From Bacillus sp. FJAT-27916 (GTDB lineage Bacteria; Bacillota; Bacilli; Bacillales; Pradoshiaceae), in assembly GCF_001183965.1 (NCBI RefSeq), contig NZ_LFZV01000001.1, positions 1,588,636-1,652,635 on the forward strand: a stretch of 64,000 nucleotides of DNA, in the 5' to 3' direction. The position numbers were made by a program, and so were the translations under genes. Below are positions 47,401 to 56,626 of this stretch, piece after piece. Under the pieces are notes generated by a model. It had not been told where the DNA came from. It worked only from the letters and a program-made list of their open reading frames with translations, and made no database searches. Each line of letters opens with the position of its first letter. The stretch's first letter is position 1.

Positions 47401-48193
47401 AGTAATTATTGCCGGACCAAGAGGAAAGATGGGCAGGGCGGCTGTCCAAATGGTACAAGAGACAGACCACTTCCAATTAATTGCTGTGCTTGACCGTAAA
47501 AATGGCGGAAAGCACTTAAATGAACTTGAAGGGTTTGCCGGTGTTGGCGAGGATGTCCCAGTTTATGATGATCATGAACAATGCTTCTCAACCCTTCAAG
47601 CAGACGTGTTAATAGATTTAACAACCCCAGAGGTTGGTAGAATACATACATTATCAGCCCTATCACATGGTATCCGTCCTGTGGTTGGGACAACCGGCTT
47701 TTCAGACGAGGATCTTGAAGAGCTGCGTACATTGACAAAGGAAAAGGGAATCGGCTGTATTATTGCGCCAAACTTCGCTATCGGGGCTATTTTGATGATG
47801 AAATTTGCACAAAATGCCGCAAAATACTTCCAAGATGTCGAAATAATTGAGATGCATCATGATCAAAAGCTTGATGCGCCTTCTGGTACAGCAATCAAAA
47901 CGGCTCAATTGATTTCTGAAGAACGTTCTGCCAAGAAGCAAGGACACCCGAATGAAAAAGAAACGATTGCTGGAGCGCGAGGGGCAGATTTCGACGGCAT
48001 GCGAATTCACAGCGTACGTTTACCGGGCTTGATTGCCCATCAAGAAGTCATGTTTGGAGGAGAAGGGCAAACATTGACGCTTCGTCATGATTCCTATGAC
48101 CGTAAATCATTTATGTCTGGTGTTAGGGTATCTGTTGAAACGGTTATGAAATTAGATCAGCTTGTGTATGGGTTGGAAAATATTCTCGATTAA
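47393..48193 (+). CDS. dapB: 4-hydroxy-tetrahydrodipicolinate reductase
   Basis: Second committed step of lysine/diaminopimelate synthesis, also feeding dipicolinate for spores. The 266 residues show [19 protein letters not shown] (nucleotide binding), [18 protein letters not shown], and the catalytic histidine-lysine block [19 protein letters not shown] (about 152-170). ATG 47393 follows AAAGGATG; ATG 47384 lies inside that signal. It lies in the mazG-to-panD run whose order matches B. subtilis. Confidence 0.95.
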   Translation: MIKVIIAGPRGKMGRAAVQMVQETDHFQLIAVLDRKNGGKHLNELEGFAGVGEDVPVYDDHEQCFSTLQADVLIDLTTPEVGRIHTLSALSHGIRPVVGTTGFSDEDLEELRTLTKEKGIGCIIAPNFAIGAILMMKFAQNAAKYFQDVEIIEMHHDQKLDAPSGTAIKTAQLISEERSAKKQGHPNEKETIAGARGADFDGMRIHSVRLPGLIAHQEVMFGGEGQTLTLRHDSYDRKSFMSGVRVSVETVMKLDQLVYGLENILD

Positions 48194-48208
48194 ATGGAGG
48201 TATAAACG

Positions 48209-48613
48209 ATGAAGATCGCTCTAATTGCACATGATAAGAAAAAGGACGACATGATTCAATTTGCGATTGCGTACAAGCATATCTTAAGTAAGCAGCAGCT
48301 CTTTGCTACCGGCACGACAGGTCTGAAAATCATGGAGGCAACAGGACTGCCGGTTCATCGTTATCAATCCGGACCGCATGGCGGAGACCAGCAAATTGGA
48401 GCGATGGTGGCTCAGAATGATATTGATGCCATCATTTTCTTCCGCGATCCATTAACCGCGCAGCCTCATGAACCGGATGTTTCAGCCCTGCTCCGTTTAG
48501 CGGATGTTTATTCCATTCCGCTTGCGACAAATATGGGTACGGCTGAGCTCATCATTCATGGAATTGACCGAGGAGATCTTAAATGGAGAACGATTGTAAG
48601 GGAAAAGGAGTAA
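48209..48613 (+). CDS. mgsA: Methylglyoxal synthase
   Basis: Converts dihydroxyacetone phosphate to methylglyoxal, a bypass when phosphate is short. The 134 residues include [13 protein letters not shown], the phosphate-binding [24 protein letters not shown] and [23 protein letters not shown] with the catalytic Asp and His. AATGGAGG lies before ATG. Its neighbours bshB1 and bshA make bacillithiol, which is used to detoxify methylglyoxal, so the grouping is sensible. Confidence 0.95.
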   Translation: MKIALIAHDKKKDDMIQFAIAYKHILSKQQLFATGTTGLKIMEATGLPVHRYQSGPHGGDQQIGAMVAQNDIDAIIFFRDPLTAQPHEPDVSALLRLADVYSIPLATNMGTAELIIHGIDRGDLKWRTIVREKE

Positions 48614-48623
48614 ATCACCTAGA

Positions 48624-49331
48624 ATGAAAATAGATCTATTATGTTTTGGCGCTCATTCCGATGATGTAGAACTTGGAATGGGCGGCACATTAGCAAAATA
48701 TACACAGCAAGGAAAAACGGCGGTTATCTGCGATTTAACAGAAGCAGAGCTATCTTCGAATGGCACGCCGGAAAATCGAAAGAAGGAAGCACAGGCAGCT
48801 GCTGAAGTACTCGGCGTGAAGGAGCGAATCAATCTGAATATGGGAGACAGGAATCTCTTCATAACGCCGGATAATATCGCGAAGGTAGCGGCAGTCATAC
48901 GTCGTTATCAGCCGGAACTAATCTTTGCTCCTTATCATATCGATCGTCATCCCGATCATGGGCGGGTAAGTCAATTAGTCTTCGAGGCAGTCTTTTCAGC
49001 AGGAATCCGGAAATATACTGACCAAGACGGGCAGGAATCTCATAAACCAACAGCTGTATATGAATATATGATTAACAGCTTCCATAAGCCTGACTTCTGC
49101 GTGGACATCAGCAGCAGCTTTGACAAGAAGATTGAAGCGCTGAAATGCTATCGTTCCCAATTCGAACGCTCTCGTGACGGTGTTATTACGCCATTGACAG
49201 AAGGATATTTAGAAGCAATTGAAGGACGTGAGAGAGCGTATGGACGTGATGCCGGCGTTCTTTTTGCTGAAGGGTTCAAAACAACAAAACCGCTCATTCT
49301 TGATGCGGATTTATTTGGAGCGTCAAAATGA
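48624..49331 (+). CDS. bshB1: Bacillithiol biosynthesis deacetylase BshB1
   Basis: Zinc-dependent deacetylase that turns N-acetylglucosaminyl-malate into glucosaminyl-malate, step two of bacillithiol synthesis. The 235 residues carry FGAHSDDVELGMGGTLAKY (AHxDD, residues about 9-13), CDLTEAELSSNG and IDRHPDHGRVSQL with further zinc/His residues. It belongs to the PIG-L/LmbE family. The ribosome binding site is poor (CACCTAG...), but the gene follows mgsA by 10 bases. Stop and bshA start overlap (ATGA). Confidence 0.94.
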   Translation: MKIDLLCFGAHSDDVELGMGGTLAKYTQQGKTAVICDLTEAELSSNGTPENRKKEAQAAAEVLGVKERINLNMGDRNLFITPDNIAKVAAVIRRYQPELIFAPYHIDRHPDHGRVSQLVFEAVFSAGIRKYTDQDGQESHKPTAVYEYMINSFHKPDFCVDISSSFDKKIEALKCYRSQFERSRDGVITPLTEGYLEAIEGRERAYGRDAGVLFAEGFKTTKPLILDADLFGASK

Positions 49332-50470
49332 AGAAATTGAAAATAGGGATTGTTTGCTACCCGACTGTCGGCGGATCCGGCATATTGGCCACAGAGCTTG
49401 GCATCACGCTGGCAAAGCGCGGCCATGAAATTCATTTCATTACTTCAAGCATGCCGTTTCGTCTTAATAAACGGTATTCCAATATTTACTTCCACCAGGT
49501 AGAGGTCAATCAATATGCAGTATTTCAATACCCTCCATATACATTGTCCTTGGCGAGCAAAATTGCGGAGGTAGTGAAAAATGAAGGCCTCGATCTCATT
49601 CATGCCCATTATGCGATGCCGCATGCGGTCTGTGGCATATTGGCAAAACAGATGACGAGCGAGCGGCTGAAAGTGGTCACAACCTTGCATGGAACAGATA
49701 TTACGGTACTTGGATATGATTCCTCGATGCAGGACATGATTAAGTTTGCGATTGAAAAATCAGATGCCGTAACAGCTGTATCGAACGCACTTGTGCAGGA
49801 GACCTATGATTTAATACAGCCTGAGAAAGAAATCAAAACCATTTATAATTTCATTGATTATCCAGCACTCAAGGACAATTCCGAGATGGACTTGAAGGCT
49901 GAGCTGAATATTAAGGAAGAAGAAAAGGTCGTCATCCATGTATCCAATTTCCGTAAGGTGAAACGGATTCCGGATATTCTGCATTCATTTGCTGAAGTAG
50001 CAAAGCGTATGCCATGTAAGCTCATCCTAGTCGGTGACGGTCCTGAAATGGGAGCAGTCAATCGACAAATCAGCCAGCTTGGTATACGTGATCAAGTCAT
50101 CCTGTTAGGGAAACAGGAAAATCTCCACGAGCTGTATGCGATAAGCGATGCCTGTGTCCTAATGTCAGAAAAGGAAAGCTTTGGCTTAGTCTTGCTTGAG
50201 GCAATGGTACATGGGGTTCCATGTCTCGGGACCAATATAGGGGGCATTCCAGAGGTGATTCAGGATGGTGTGAACGGGTATATTGTCGAGAAGGGCGATA
50301 CAGCGCTTGCAGCGCAAAGACTGTATAAATTATTGAGTAATGATAAGAAAAGATTGGATATGGGAGAACAAGCGATTCGAATCGTCCGCGAGCATTTTGA
50401 AACGAACCGAATCGTTGACCAATATGAAGACTTGTATGCATCCATTCTATCAGAAGAGGGGCAAGGATGA
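49328..50470 (+). CDS. bshA: Bacillithiol biosynthesis glycosyltransferase BshA
   Basis: GT4-family enzyme that joins N-acetylglucosamine to L-malate, the first step of bacillithiol synthesis. The 380 residues show GIVCYPTVGGSGILATELG at the N-terminus, HAHYAMPHAV, TTLHGTDITVLG, and in the C-terminal Rossmann domain VIHVSNFRKVKR, LVGDGPEM and the nucleotide-sugar EX7E motif ESFGLVLLEAMVHGVP. It overlaps both bshB1 and cca by four bases, so all three are translationally coupled. Confidence 0.95.
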   Translation: MKKLKIGIVCYPTVGGSGILATELGITLAKRGHEIHFITSSMPFRLNKRYSNIYFHQVEVNQYAVFQYPPYTLSLASKIAEVVKNEGLDLIHAHYAMPHAVCGILAKQMTSERLKVVTTLHGTDITVLGYDSSMQDMIKFAIEKSDAVTAVSNALVQETYDLIQPEKEIKTIYNFIDYPALKDNSEMDLKAELNIKEEEKVVIHVSNFRKVKRIPDILHSFAEVAKRMPCKLILVGDGPEMGAVNRQISQLGIRDQVILLGKQENLHELYAISDACVLMSEKESFGLVLLEAMVHGVPCLGTNIGGIPEVIQDGVNGYIVEKGDTALAAQRLYKLLSNDKKRLDMGEQAIRIVREHFETNRIVDQYEDLYASILSEEGQG

Positions 50471-51654
50471 TGAAGAAGGAATTTGTACAAGCAGCTCCGG
50501 TTCTTTGTCAATTGCAGGAAAAAGGATATTTGGCCTATTTTGTCGGTGGTTCGGTACGAGATTCCATTATGGGTAAAGACATTCATGATGTTGACATTGC
50601 TACATCTGCCATGCCGCAGGAAGTGAAAGAGGTATTTGGCCATACAGTTGATGTCGGGATTGCGCATGGCACGGTTCTCGTCTTTCACGAGGGTGTGCCA
50701 TATGAAGTCACGACATTTCGAACGGAGAGTACATATAAGGATTTCCGCCGCCCTGACCAAGTGGAGTTTGTCACCTCGCTTGAGGAGGATCTGAAAAGAA
50801 GGGACTTCACGATGAATGCAATTGCCATGGATAAGGATGGCACATTGTATGACCCATTTAAGGGGCATGAAGATATCGAACAGAAAACGATTCGCACTGT
50901 CGGGGAGCCGGACGAACGCTTTTCAGAGGATGCCCTGCGTATGGTTCGGGCTGTCCGTTTTATGAGTCAGCTTGGTTTTCAGATTGAGGAGAAGACATAT
51001 CAAGCACTGCGGGAGAACTCACATTTACTCAGCCATATTGCTCAGGAGAGAAAAACAGCGGAATTCCAAAAGCTGTTGGCAGGTAAAAGGCCCAAGGAGG
51101 CACTCAGAGCTGCAGCGGCTTCTCAAATCCTTCATTATTATCCAGAGCTTGACCTCTTGGCTGAAAAGATGGATTCATTCCTTTCCCTCGATGTGGAGGC
51201 CTGTCAAACCTTTGAGGAATGGCTGGCAGTAATGGCCTTATTCTGTTCAAAGAGGGAGAGCATGTATAGAGAGTGGAAGCTTCCGAATGCAGTCATTAAA
51301 GGAATTAAAGTCTTGATTGAAGGATGTAAACAAAGGGAGAAAGCCTTCTATACCCGTTATCAATTATATGAGGCGGGCATCGAGACAGCCCATAGTGTTG
51401 AACGGGTATGGTCTGTCTATTCCAGCCAGCCTGCCGAGCATGACCACATCGATGATCTATACAATCAAATGCCTATTCAAAAAGAGACGCCGCTTTCGTT
51501 TTCTGGTACAGACCTAATTAAATGGACAGGTAAAAGGGGCGGCCCATGGATGAAGGACATGATGAGAGAAATCATTCAAGCCATGCTTGATGGAGAGATT
51601 GTCAATGAGAAGGAGTTTGTGAAACAATGGCTCATACAGGGGAACAAACGATAA
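50467..51654 (+). CDS. cca: CCA tRNA nucleotidyltransferase
   Basis: Adds or repairs the CCA 3' end of tRNA. The 395-residue protein is a class II enzyme: YFVGGSVRDSIMGKDIHDVDIATSAMP (GGxVR and DxD, about 22-47), RRDFTMNAIAMD, DERFSEDALRMVRAVRF and the EDxxR-like motifs, followed by helical neck, body and tail. The start is ATG 50467 or 50470 behind CAAGGATG, inside the bshA stop. It overlaps birA by 28 bases. Confidence 0.95.
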   Translation: MMKKEFVQAAPVLCQLQEKGYLAYFVGGSVRDSIMGKDIHDVDIATSAMPQEVKEVFGHTVDVGIAHGTVLVFHEGVPYEVTTFRTESTYKDFRRPDQVEFVTSLEEDLKRRDFTMNAIAMDKDGTLYDPFKGHEDIEQKTIRTVGEPDERFSEDALRMVRAVRFMSQLGFQIEEKTYQALRENSHLLSHIAQERKTAEFQKLLAGKRPKEALRAAAASQILHYYPELDLLAEKMDSFLSLDVEACQTFEEWLAVMALFCSKRESMYREWKLPNAVIKGIKVLIEGCKQREKAFYTRYQLYEAGIETAHSVERVWSVYSSQPAEHDHIDDLYNQMPIQKETPLSFSGTDLIKWTGKRGGPWMKDMMREIIQAMLDGEIVNEKEFVKQWLIQGNKR

Positions 51655-52625
51655 AGAAACAATTGATTCATGCACTGACAAATGCAGGAGATGACTATAT
51701 ATCGGGACAGTATTTAGCCGATATTGCCGGTTGTTCCCGTACGGCTGTCTGGAAGCATATTGATGCCTTACGCAAAGAAGGCTATGAAATTGAAGCTATA
51801 AAGAAAAAGGGCTATCGTATCCTGCCTCGCAAGAACCGGTTAACCGAAACAGAAATCCTTATGGGACTTGAAACGGAGTTCATTGGAAGGTCCATCCACG
51901 CCTATGAAACGGTTCCAACCACGCAAACAATCGCAAGCGACCTAGCTGCTAAGGGAGCAGATAATGGAACGATTGTGATTAGTGAGGAGCAAACAGAAGG
52001 AAAGGGGAGATTACGGAGGACATGGTATTCCCCTCACCAAGGCGGGATTTGGATGAGTTTGATTGTAAAACCCGACATTCCCCCATACCATGCTCCGCGT
52101 CTGACCCTGCTGACGGCTGTGGCAGCTGTACTTGCAATAAGAGAGACTGGTGTGAATGCTGGAATTAAGTGGCCGAATGACGTGCTAGTGAACGGGAGGA
52201 AAATCGCTGGTATTCTGACTGAGATGCACGCTGAAGCAGACCAAATCCATTCGGTCATCATTGGAATCGGCATTAATGTTAATCAGGAGCGTCAAGATTT
52301 CAATGAGGATATTCAAAGCCTTGCCACCTCTCTTGCCATTGAGAAGGGAGAAATGCTAGATCGAGCACTCTTTTTGCAAAGATTTCTCAGCCGTTTTGAG
52401 CAGCTTTATCTGCTCTTTCTTGAGAAAGGGTTCCTCCCAATTAAAGAGCTGTGGGAAACATACTCCGTCACAATTGGTCAGCGAGTAACAGTTGCAACAG
52501 CCCAGTCATCATTCATAGGGCTTGCATCAGGAATCAATGAAGATGGTATTTTGATGGTGAAAGATGAACAGACGGGTGTGCAGCATCTTGTTTATTCCGG
52601 TGATATTACCATTCACCATATGTAA
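51627..52625 (+). CDS. birA: Biotin-protein ligase and biotin operon repressor BirA
   Basis: Activates biotin to biotinyl-AMP, attaches it to carboxylases and, with its DNA-binding domain, represses biotin genes. The 332 residues have an N-terminal winged helix (about 20-68, SGQYLADIAGCSRTAVWKHIDALRKEGY) and the catalytic domain with TEGKGRLRRTWYSPHQGGIWMS (biotinyl-AMP loop, about 113-135), IKWPNDVLVNGRKIAGIL and a C-terminal SH3-like domain. The ATG lies 28 bases inside cca with GAAGGAG upstream. Full length means the bifunctional Bacillus form. Confidence 0.95.
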   Translation: MAHTGEQTIKKQLIHALTNAGDDYISGQYLADIAGCSRTAVWKHIDALRKEGYEIEAIKKKGYRILPRKNRLTETEILMGLETEFIGRSIHAYETVPTTQTIASDLAAKGADNGTIVISEEQTEGKGRLRRTWYSPHQGGIWMSLIVKPDIPPYHAPRLTLLTAVAAVLAIRETGVNAGIKWPNDVLVNGRKIAGILTEMHAEADQIHSVIIGIGINVNQERQDFNEDIQSLATSLAIEKGEMLDRALFLQRFLSRFEQLYLLFLEKGFLPIKELWETYSVTIGQRVTVATAQSSFIGLASGINEDGILMVKDEQTGVQHLVYSGDITIHHM

Positions 52626-52655
52626 ATTTAAAACAAAATAAAATAAAATGGTAAA

Positions 52656-52828
52656 TTTTATCCCTTCCCGTTATAATGCATATGAGGGCAGTAGCGGAAA
52701 CGACCTGCACCTTGTATGCGTTGTAAGTGGAAAGTTGATATTCTGCCTGTATCTTAGAAATAGGACCGGGACAGAGGGATAAAAGCCATTTTGCGGATTC
52801 AATCCTTCTGTAAAGAAGGATTTTTTTA
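52656..52828 (+). ncRNA. Structured leader upstream of panBCD, probable pan RNA motif, with terminator
   Basis: TTTTATCCCTTCCCG (52656-52670) can pair with CGGGACAGAGGGATAAAA (52767-52784), apart from a three-base bulge, closing a domain of about 96 nt. Inside is a hairpin GCAG-TAGCGGAAACGAC-CTGC with a GAAA loop, and others. AATCCTTCT / AGAAGGATT then forms an intrinsic terminator with a T run (52799-52828), 48 bases before panB. A -10-like TATAAT is at 52672-52677. A conserved pan motif is known upstream of panB in Bacillus, which this probably represents; ligand or regulator are unknown to me. Confidence 0.55.
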
Positions 52829-52876
52829 TGCGGATTCGGCTGTTTTTCTCTCCTCGGAATGTTAAGGAGGAAAAAA

Positions 52877-53713
52877 ATGAAATTTGCTGCTGATTTTTGG
52901 AAAATGAAAGAAAAGGGAGAAAAAATCTCCATGCTGACAGCCTATGATTATCCATCTGCCAAGCTAGCTGAACAAGCTGGTGTAGACATGATTCTTGTTG
53001 GGGATTCATTGGGTATGGTTGTTCTTGGCTATGATTCTACTGTTCCAGTAACAATGGAGGATATGATCCATCATACAAAGGCTGTACGCCGGGGAGCGCC
53101 TAACACGTTCATCGTCGCTGATATGCCTTTCATGAGCTATCATGTGTCCATCGATGAAACATTGAAGAACGCGGCAAGGCTTCTTCAGGAGGCTGGAGCG
53201 GATGCGGTCAAGATTGAAGGGGCAGGTGATGTCCTGCTTAAGATCAAGGCTTTGACAGATGCTGGTATACCGGTCGTTGCCCATTTAGGATTAACTCCGC
53301 AATCGGTAGGTGTGCTTGGAGGATATAAGGTCCAAGGGAAAACAAAGGAAGCGGCCTTGCAATTAATGAGTGATTCGATTAAATGCCAGGAAGCCGGGGC
53401 AATAGCGCTTGTGCTTGAATGCGTTCCATACCAGGTCGGTGGAGAAATGACGAATAAGCTTATGATTCCGACAATTGGAATCGGGGCTGGAAATCAAACG
53501 GACGGACAGGTGCTTGTTTATCATGATGTCCTTCTTTATGGAGTTGGACGTGTGCCGAAGTTTGTTCAGTCTTATGCTGATTTAAATACAACGATAGGGG
53601 ATGCCCTATCCAAACATATACAAGAAGTGAAGTCCGGCGCTTTCCCTTCAGAAAGCCATTCTTTTACGATGAAGGAAGAAGAGCTGCTTGCATTGTATGG
53701 GGGAGAAAAGTAA
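52877..53713 (+). CDS. panB: 3-methyl-2-oxobutanoate hydroxymethyltransferase
   Basis: First step of pantothenate synthesis; makes ketopantoate from ketoisovalerate with methylene-THF. The 278 residues carry [30 protein letters not shown] (metal-binding Asp), [39 protein letters not shown] and ALVLECVP with the catalytic glutamate. AAGGAGG lies seven bases before ATG. panC follows after three bases. Confidence 0.96.
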   Translation: MKFAADFWKMKEKGEKISMLTAYDYPSAKLAEQAGVDMILVGDSLGMVVLGYDSTVPVTMEDMIHHTKAVRRGAPNTFIVADMPFMSYHVSIDETLKNAARLLQEAGADAVKIEGAGDVLLKIKALTDAGIPVVAHLGLTPQSVGVLGGYKVQGKTKEAALQLMSDSIKCQEAGAIALVLECVPYQVGGEMTNKLMIPTIGIGAGNQTDGQVLVYHDVLLYGVGRVPKFVQSYADLNTTIGDALSKHIQEVKSGAFPSESHSFTMKEEELLALYGGEK

Positions 53714-53716
53714 ATA

Positions 53717-54574
53717 ATGAAAATCGTAAATCGGATTGATGAATTGCGCACCATGTTAACAGAGGAAAAAACAGAGGGGAAAACAGTGGGGTTCGTCCCA
53801 ACAATGGGCTATCTGCACGAGGGGCATTTATCGCTTATTCATGCAGCACGCAAAGAGAATGAGGTTGTCGTCATCAGTATCTTCGTCAATCCGCTTCAAT
53901 TTGGACCTGGCGAGGATTTTGACCAATATCCGCGCGATATTGAACATGATGAAGCACTGGCCCGCGAGGCCGGAGTGGATTACTTGTTCTATCCGACAGT
54001 TGCTGAAATGTATGGTGAGCGTCCAACTGTTACGGTTAAGGTGCATGAACGGACAGACTGCCTATGCGGCAAATCTCGTCCTGGCCATTTTGACGGCGTA
54101 GCAACCGTGCTGACTAAGCTCTTTAATATTGTTGCTCCAACTCGTGCTTATTTTGGCTTGAAGGATGCCCAGCAGGTTGCGGTAGTTGAAGGGTTGATTC
54201 GAGACTTTAACTTCCCGATTGAGCTTGTTGGTGTCGATATTAAGCGAGAAGAAGACGGTCTTGCTTTAAGCTCTAGGAATGTGAATCTGACACCGGAAGA
54301 ACGTACGGAGGCCGTGTACATTTCGAAAAGCTTACGCTTGATCAGAGAGGCCATTGAAAACGGATCCACACCTGCAGCTGCGCTAGCAGAGGGGATAGGC
54401 TATCTGCAAGGACATATTACGGGCTCGATTGATTACTTAGAGGCTCTATCGTATCCAGAGCTCAAATCAATCACAGATGTAAGAGAGACAATCATTGTCG
54501 CAGCAGCTGTCCAATACAGCAAGGTGCGCCTGATTGATAATGTCATCATAAAAAACGAACAACCAAGGGGGTAA
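53717..54574 (+). CDS. panC: Pantoate-beta-alanine ligase
   Basis: Joins pantoate and beta-alanine with ATP. The 285 residues show the class I nucleotidyltransferase HIGH-type motif [16 protein letters not shown] (about 26-41), [48 protein letters not shown] and the KMSKS-like LALSSRN. The start is preceded by GGGGGAGAA in the end of panB. Confidence 0.96.
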   Translation: MKIVNRIDELRTMLTEEKTEGKTVGFVPTMGYLHEGHLSLIHAARKENEVVVISIFVNPLQFGPGEDFDQYPRDIEHDEALAREAGVDYLFYPTVAEMYGERPTVTVKVHERTDCLCGKSRPGHFDGVATVLTKLFNIVAPTRAYFGLKDAQQVAVVEGLIRDFNFPIELVGVDIKREEDGLALSSRNVNLTPEERTEAVYISKSLRLIREAIENGSTPAAALAEGIGYLQGHITGSIDYLEALSYPELKSITDVRETIIVAAAVQYSKVRLIDNVIIKNEQPRG

Positions 54575-54578
54575 CGTC

Positions 54579-54962
54579 ATGTATCGTACCATGATGAAAG
54601 GGAAGCTTCACAGAGCAACCGTAACGGAGGCTAATTTAAATTATGTAGGAAGCATCACGATTGATGAGGAATTGCTCGAAGCAGTTGATATGCTGCCAAA
54701 CGAAAAGGTACAAATCGTCAATAATAATAATGGCGCGAGATTCGAAACCTACATCATTCCAGGTAAAAGAGGCAGCGGCGTAATTTGCTTAAATGGCGCT
54801 GCAGCACGACTTGTTCACGAGGGGGATAAAGTCATTATCATTTCCTACGGTTTAGTGCCAGAGGAAAAGGCTCGTACTCATCAGCCAAGAGTCGCTGTGC
54901 TGGATGAGAACAATACCATTACACAAATGATCGGCCTTGAGCCTGAAGCAACCATTCTATAA
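54579..54962 (+). CDS. panD: Aspartate 1-decarboxylase (pyruvoyl enzyme)
   Basis: Makes beta-alanine for pantothenate. The 127-residue proenzyme cleaves itself between Gly24 and Ser25 in NYVGSITID, and Ser25 becomes the pyruvoyl group. Other conserved residues: [20 protein letters not shown] and the [20 protein letters not shown] block. CAAGGGGG lies before ATG. It ends the panBCD operon at a strong terminator. Confidence 0.96.
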   Translation: MYRTMMKGKLHRATVTEANLNYVGSITIDEELLEAVDMLPNEKVQIVNNNNGARFETYIIPGKRGSGVICLNGAAARLVHEGDKVIIISYGLVPEEKARTHQPRVAVLDENNTITQMIGLEPEATIL

Positions 54963-54979
54963 GATTGTTAGATAGGATA

Positions 54980-55020
54980 ACACACTGCCGCTCCGCTCTA
55001 TTAATGGCAGTGTGTTTTTT
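54980..55020 (+). terminator. Intrinsic terminator of panBCD
   Basis: ACACACTGCC / GGCAGTGTGT, a 10-bp perfect stem with a 16-nt loop and a T run. Confidence 0.9.
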
Positions 55021-55075
55021 GTCGGTTAATTATCTGAATATTTATGCTAAAATAGCTGGAAAAGGAGGAAGAACG

Positions 55076-55723
55076 ATGACCCATTATCACTCACACGTTG
55101 TGAAAGGCTATAAACAAATGGATATCCCGTTCACAATGGCTGGATTGACTGACAGAGCAGAACGGCTGGCGGTCCTTTTGCCTGGAGCTGGATATACAAC
55201 AAAAGCGCCCCTATTTCATTATTCGTCCTCCATGTTTCTGGAAGAGGCCATGGATGTATTGGAGATTAATTACCCTTATCGTGATGACTTCTATCAAGAT
55301 TTCTCATGGGAGGAGCTGACGGAGGCGATTCACTATGATGTAAACATGGTCCTTGACCATGTCTTGATGGATAAACCATACAGACAAATCATCATACTTG
55401 GCAAATCAATTGGGACGCTTTGTATGGATTCAATCCTTAGGAATGAATATGCTGAAGAAATGAAGGCCATTTGGGTAACTCCACTCTTGAAAGAGGAAGG
55501 GGTGCTGAATGCTCTCGCAGACGCTGCGTATCCCAGCCTATGTATCATTGGAGATAAGGACCCGAATTATACTCCGGAAGGATTGGAACGCATTGGCCGT
55601 AATCCGCTTGCAGCGGCAAGATTGTATCCAAATATGCATCATGGCCTTGAGCAAGAAGGACATATCCTTAATTCGATTGATCTTTTAAAGAGTATTATGA
55701 AGGACATAAAGACGTTTATCTAA
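55076..55723 (+). CDS. Alpha/beta-hydrolase family protein
   Basis: Soluble protein of 215 residues. VLLPGAGYTT (oxyanion region, about 34-43), IILGKSIGTLCMDS (nucleophile elbow with Ser in G-K-S-I-G, about 107-120), LCIIGDKDPNYTP (Asp, about 157-169) and NMHHGLE (His, about 187-193) fit an alpha/beta hydrolase of the dienelactone hydrolase type. The substrate is unknown. ATG 55076 follows AAAGGAGG; the frame is open upstream through the panD terminator, which is not plausible coding. TGCTAAAAT (extended -10) lies some 30 bases before the start. No counterpart between panD and dinG in B. subtilis. Confidence 0.78.
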   Translation: MTHYHSHVVKGYKQMDIPFTMAGLTDRAERLAVLLPGAGYTTKAPLFHYSSSMFLEEAMDVLEINYPYRDDFYQDFSWEELTEAIHYDVNMVLDHVLMDKPYRQIIILGKSIGTLCMDSILRNEYAEEMKAIWVTPLLKEEGVLNALADAAYPSLCIIGDKDPNYTPEGLERIGRNPLAAARLYPNMHHGLEQEGHILNSIDLLKSIMKDIKTFI

Positions 55724-55750
55724 ATGAGGAATGATGGGAGTGAGACGAAG

Positions 55751-56302
55751 TTGTTCTATCAGGATGGCAGCATATCTGTCAGGGCCTTGGTGGAGCAGGA
55801 CCTCGTGCTGCTGGCAAAATGGCTTTCAGACGATAAGGTACTGGAATTCTACGAAGGAAGAGATAATCGCTTTGATTATGACAAGGCAAAAATCACTTTC
55901 ATGGATGCGAAGGATGAAGAGACAAAATGCATCGTGGAATATAGGAATCAGCCAATCGGCTATATTCAGTTCTATCCGGTTGATACTGTGGAACTTTTAG
56001 AATACGGCTTTGACAAAGAAACTACATATGGACTCGACCAATTCATTGGAGAGGTTGAATATTGGAATAGGGGCATTGGTGCCTCCCTTATTAAATCTAT
56101 GGCCTCTTATTTGTTAAAAGAGAAAAGGGCTAAAAGAATCATCATGGACCCGCAAGCAAGGAATGAGCGGGCCATCAGATGCTATGAAAAATGCGGATTT
56201 AAGAAGGTGAAGCTGCTTTCGTCCCATGAGCTGCATGAAGGGGTCTACCAAGACTGCTGGCTGATGGAATACGTTAGCTGTAGCGAAGGAGCGGAAAAGT
56301 GA
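55751..56302 (+). CDS. GNAT acetyltransferase, AAC(6')-like
   Basis: N-acetyltransferase of about 183 residues. The C-terminal half has the acetyl-CoA site EVEYWNRGIGASLIKSMASYL (split around the Q/RxxGxG-type loop) and RAIRCYEKCGFKKV. YEGRDNRFDYD near the N-terminus and DQFIGEVEYWNRGIG resemble aminoglycoside 6'-acetyltransferase relatives, but many chromosomal members of the group do not act on drugs. The start is probably TTG 55751, six bases after GGAGTGAG; ATG 55724 touches the previous stop codon and has no ribosome binding site. It forms a pair with the hydrolase gene. Confidence 0.72.
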   Translation: MFYQDGSISVRALVEQDLVLLAKWLSDDKVLEFYEGRDNRFDYDKAKITFMDAKDEETKCIVEYRNQPIGYIQFYPVDTVELLEYGFDKETTYGLDQFIGEVEYWNRGIGASLIKSMASYLLKEKRAKRIIMDPQARNERAIRCYEKCGFKKVKLLSSHELHEGVYQDCWLMEYVSCSEGAEK

Positions 56303-56310
56303 AGCAGCAA

Positions 56311-56349
56311 AAGAAAGCATGGCACAGCGGTGGCTATGCTTCTTTTTTT
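56311..56349 (+). terminator. Intrinsic terminator after the GNAT gene
   Basis: AAGAAAGCATGGC pairs with GCTATGCTTCTT with one mismatch, followed by a T run. Confidence 0.82.
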
Positions 56350-56516
56350 CATTTTTAGGCACTTGGAATCTGGCAGAATAGGGCTAAACAGGTAAGATGA
56401 TAAATAGCAGAGTCAGCAGCTGGCTAGAGCCGCAAATGATTACTCCATTCCTTCTTATGTCTTTGATAATTAGTTTTCAATCTGCTATAAATGGAGTATC
56501 ATGAATTCTAACAGAG

Positions 56517-56598
56517 AGGCTGGCATTCAGCCTTGCAGAAAAATGAACAAATGGCCGTGAACAGCGGCCTGTGACGGCTCCGGCTATGAACGGTGCCG
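56517..56598 (+). promoter_or_regulatory. Three consecutive hairpins in the dinG leader
   Basis: AGGCTG-GCATT-CAGCCT (56517-56533), GGCCG-TGAACAG-CGGCC (56553-56569) and CGGCTCCG-GCTATGAA-CGGTGCCG (56575-56598) follow each other and end 29 bases before the dinG ATG. The rest of the gap 56350-56626 holds no gene; TACTCCATT and AATGGAGTA (about 56440-56500) form another inverted repeat. No T-box or known riboswitch consensus was seen. Confidence 0.5.
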
Positions 56599-56626
56599 AT
56601 TGATATGATTTAAGCAGGTGTCAAAC

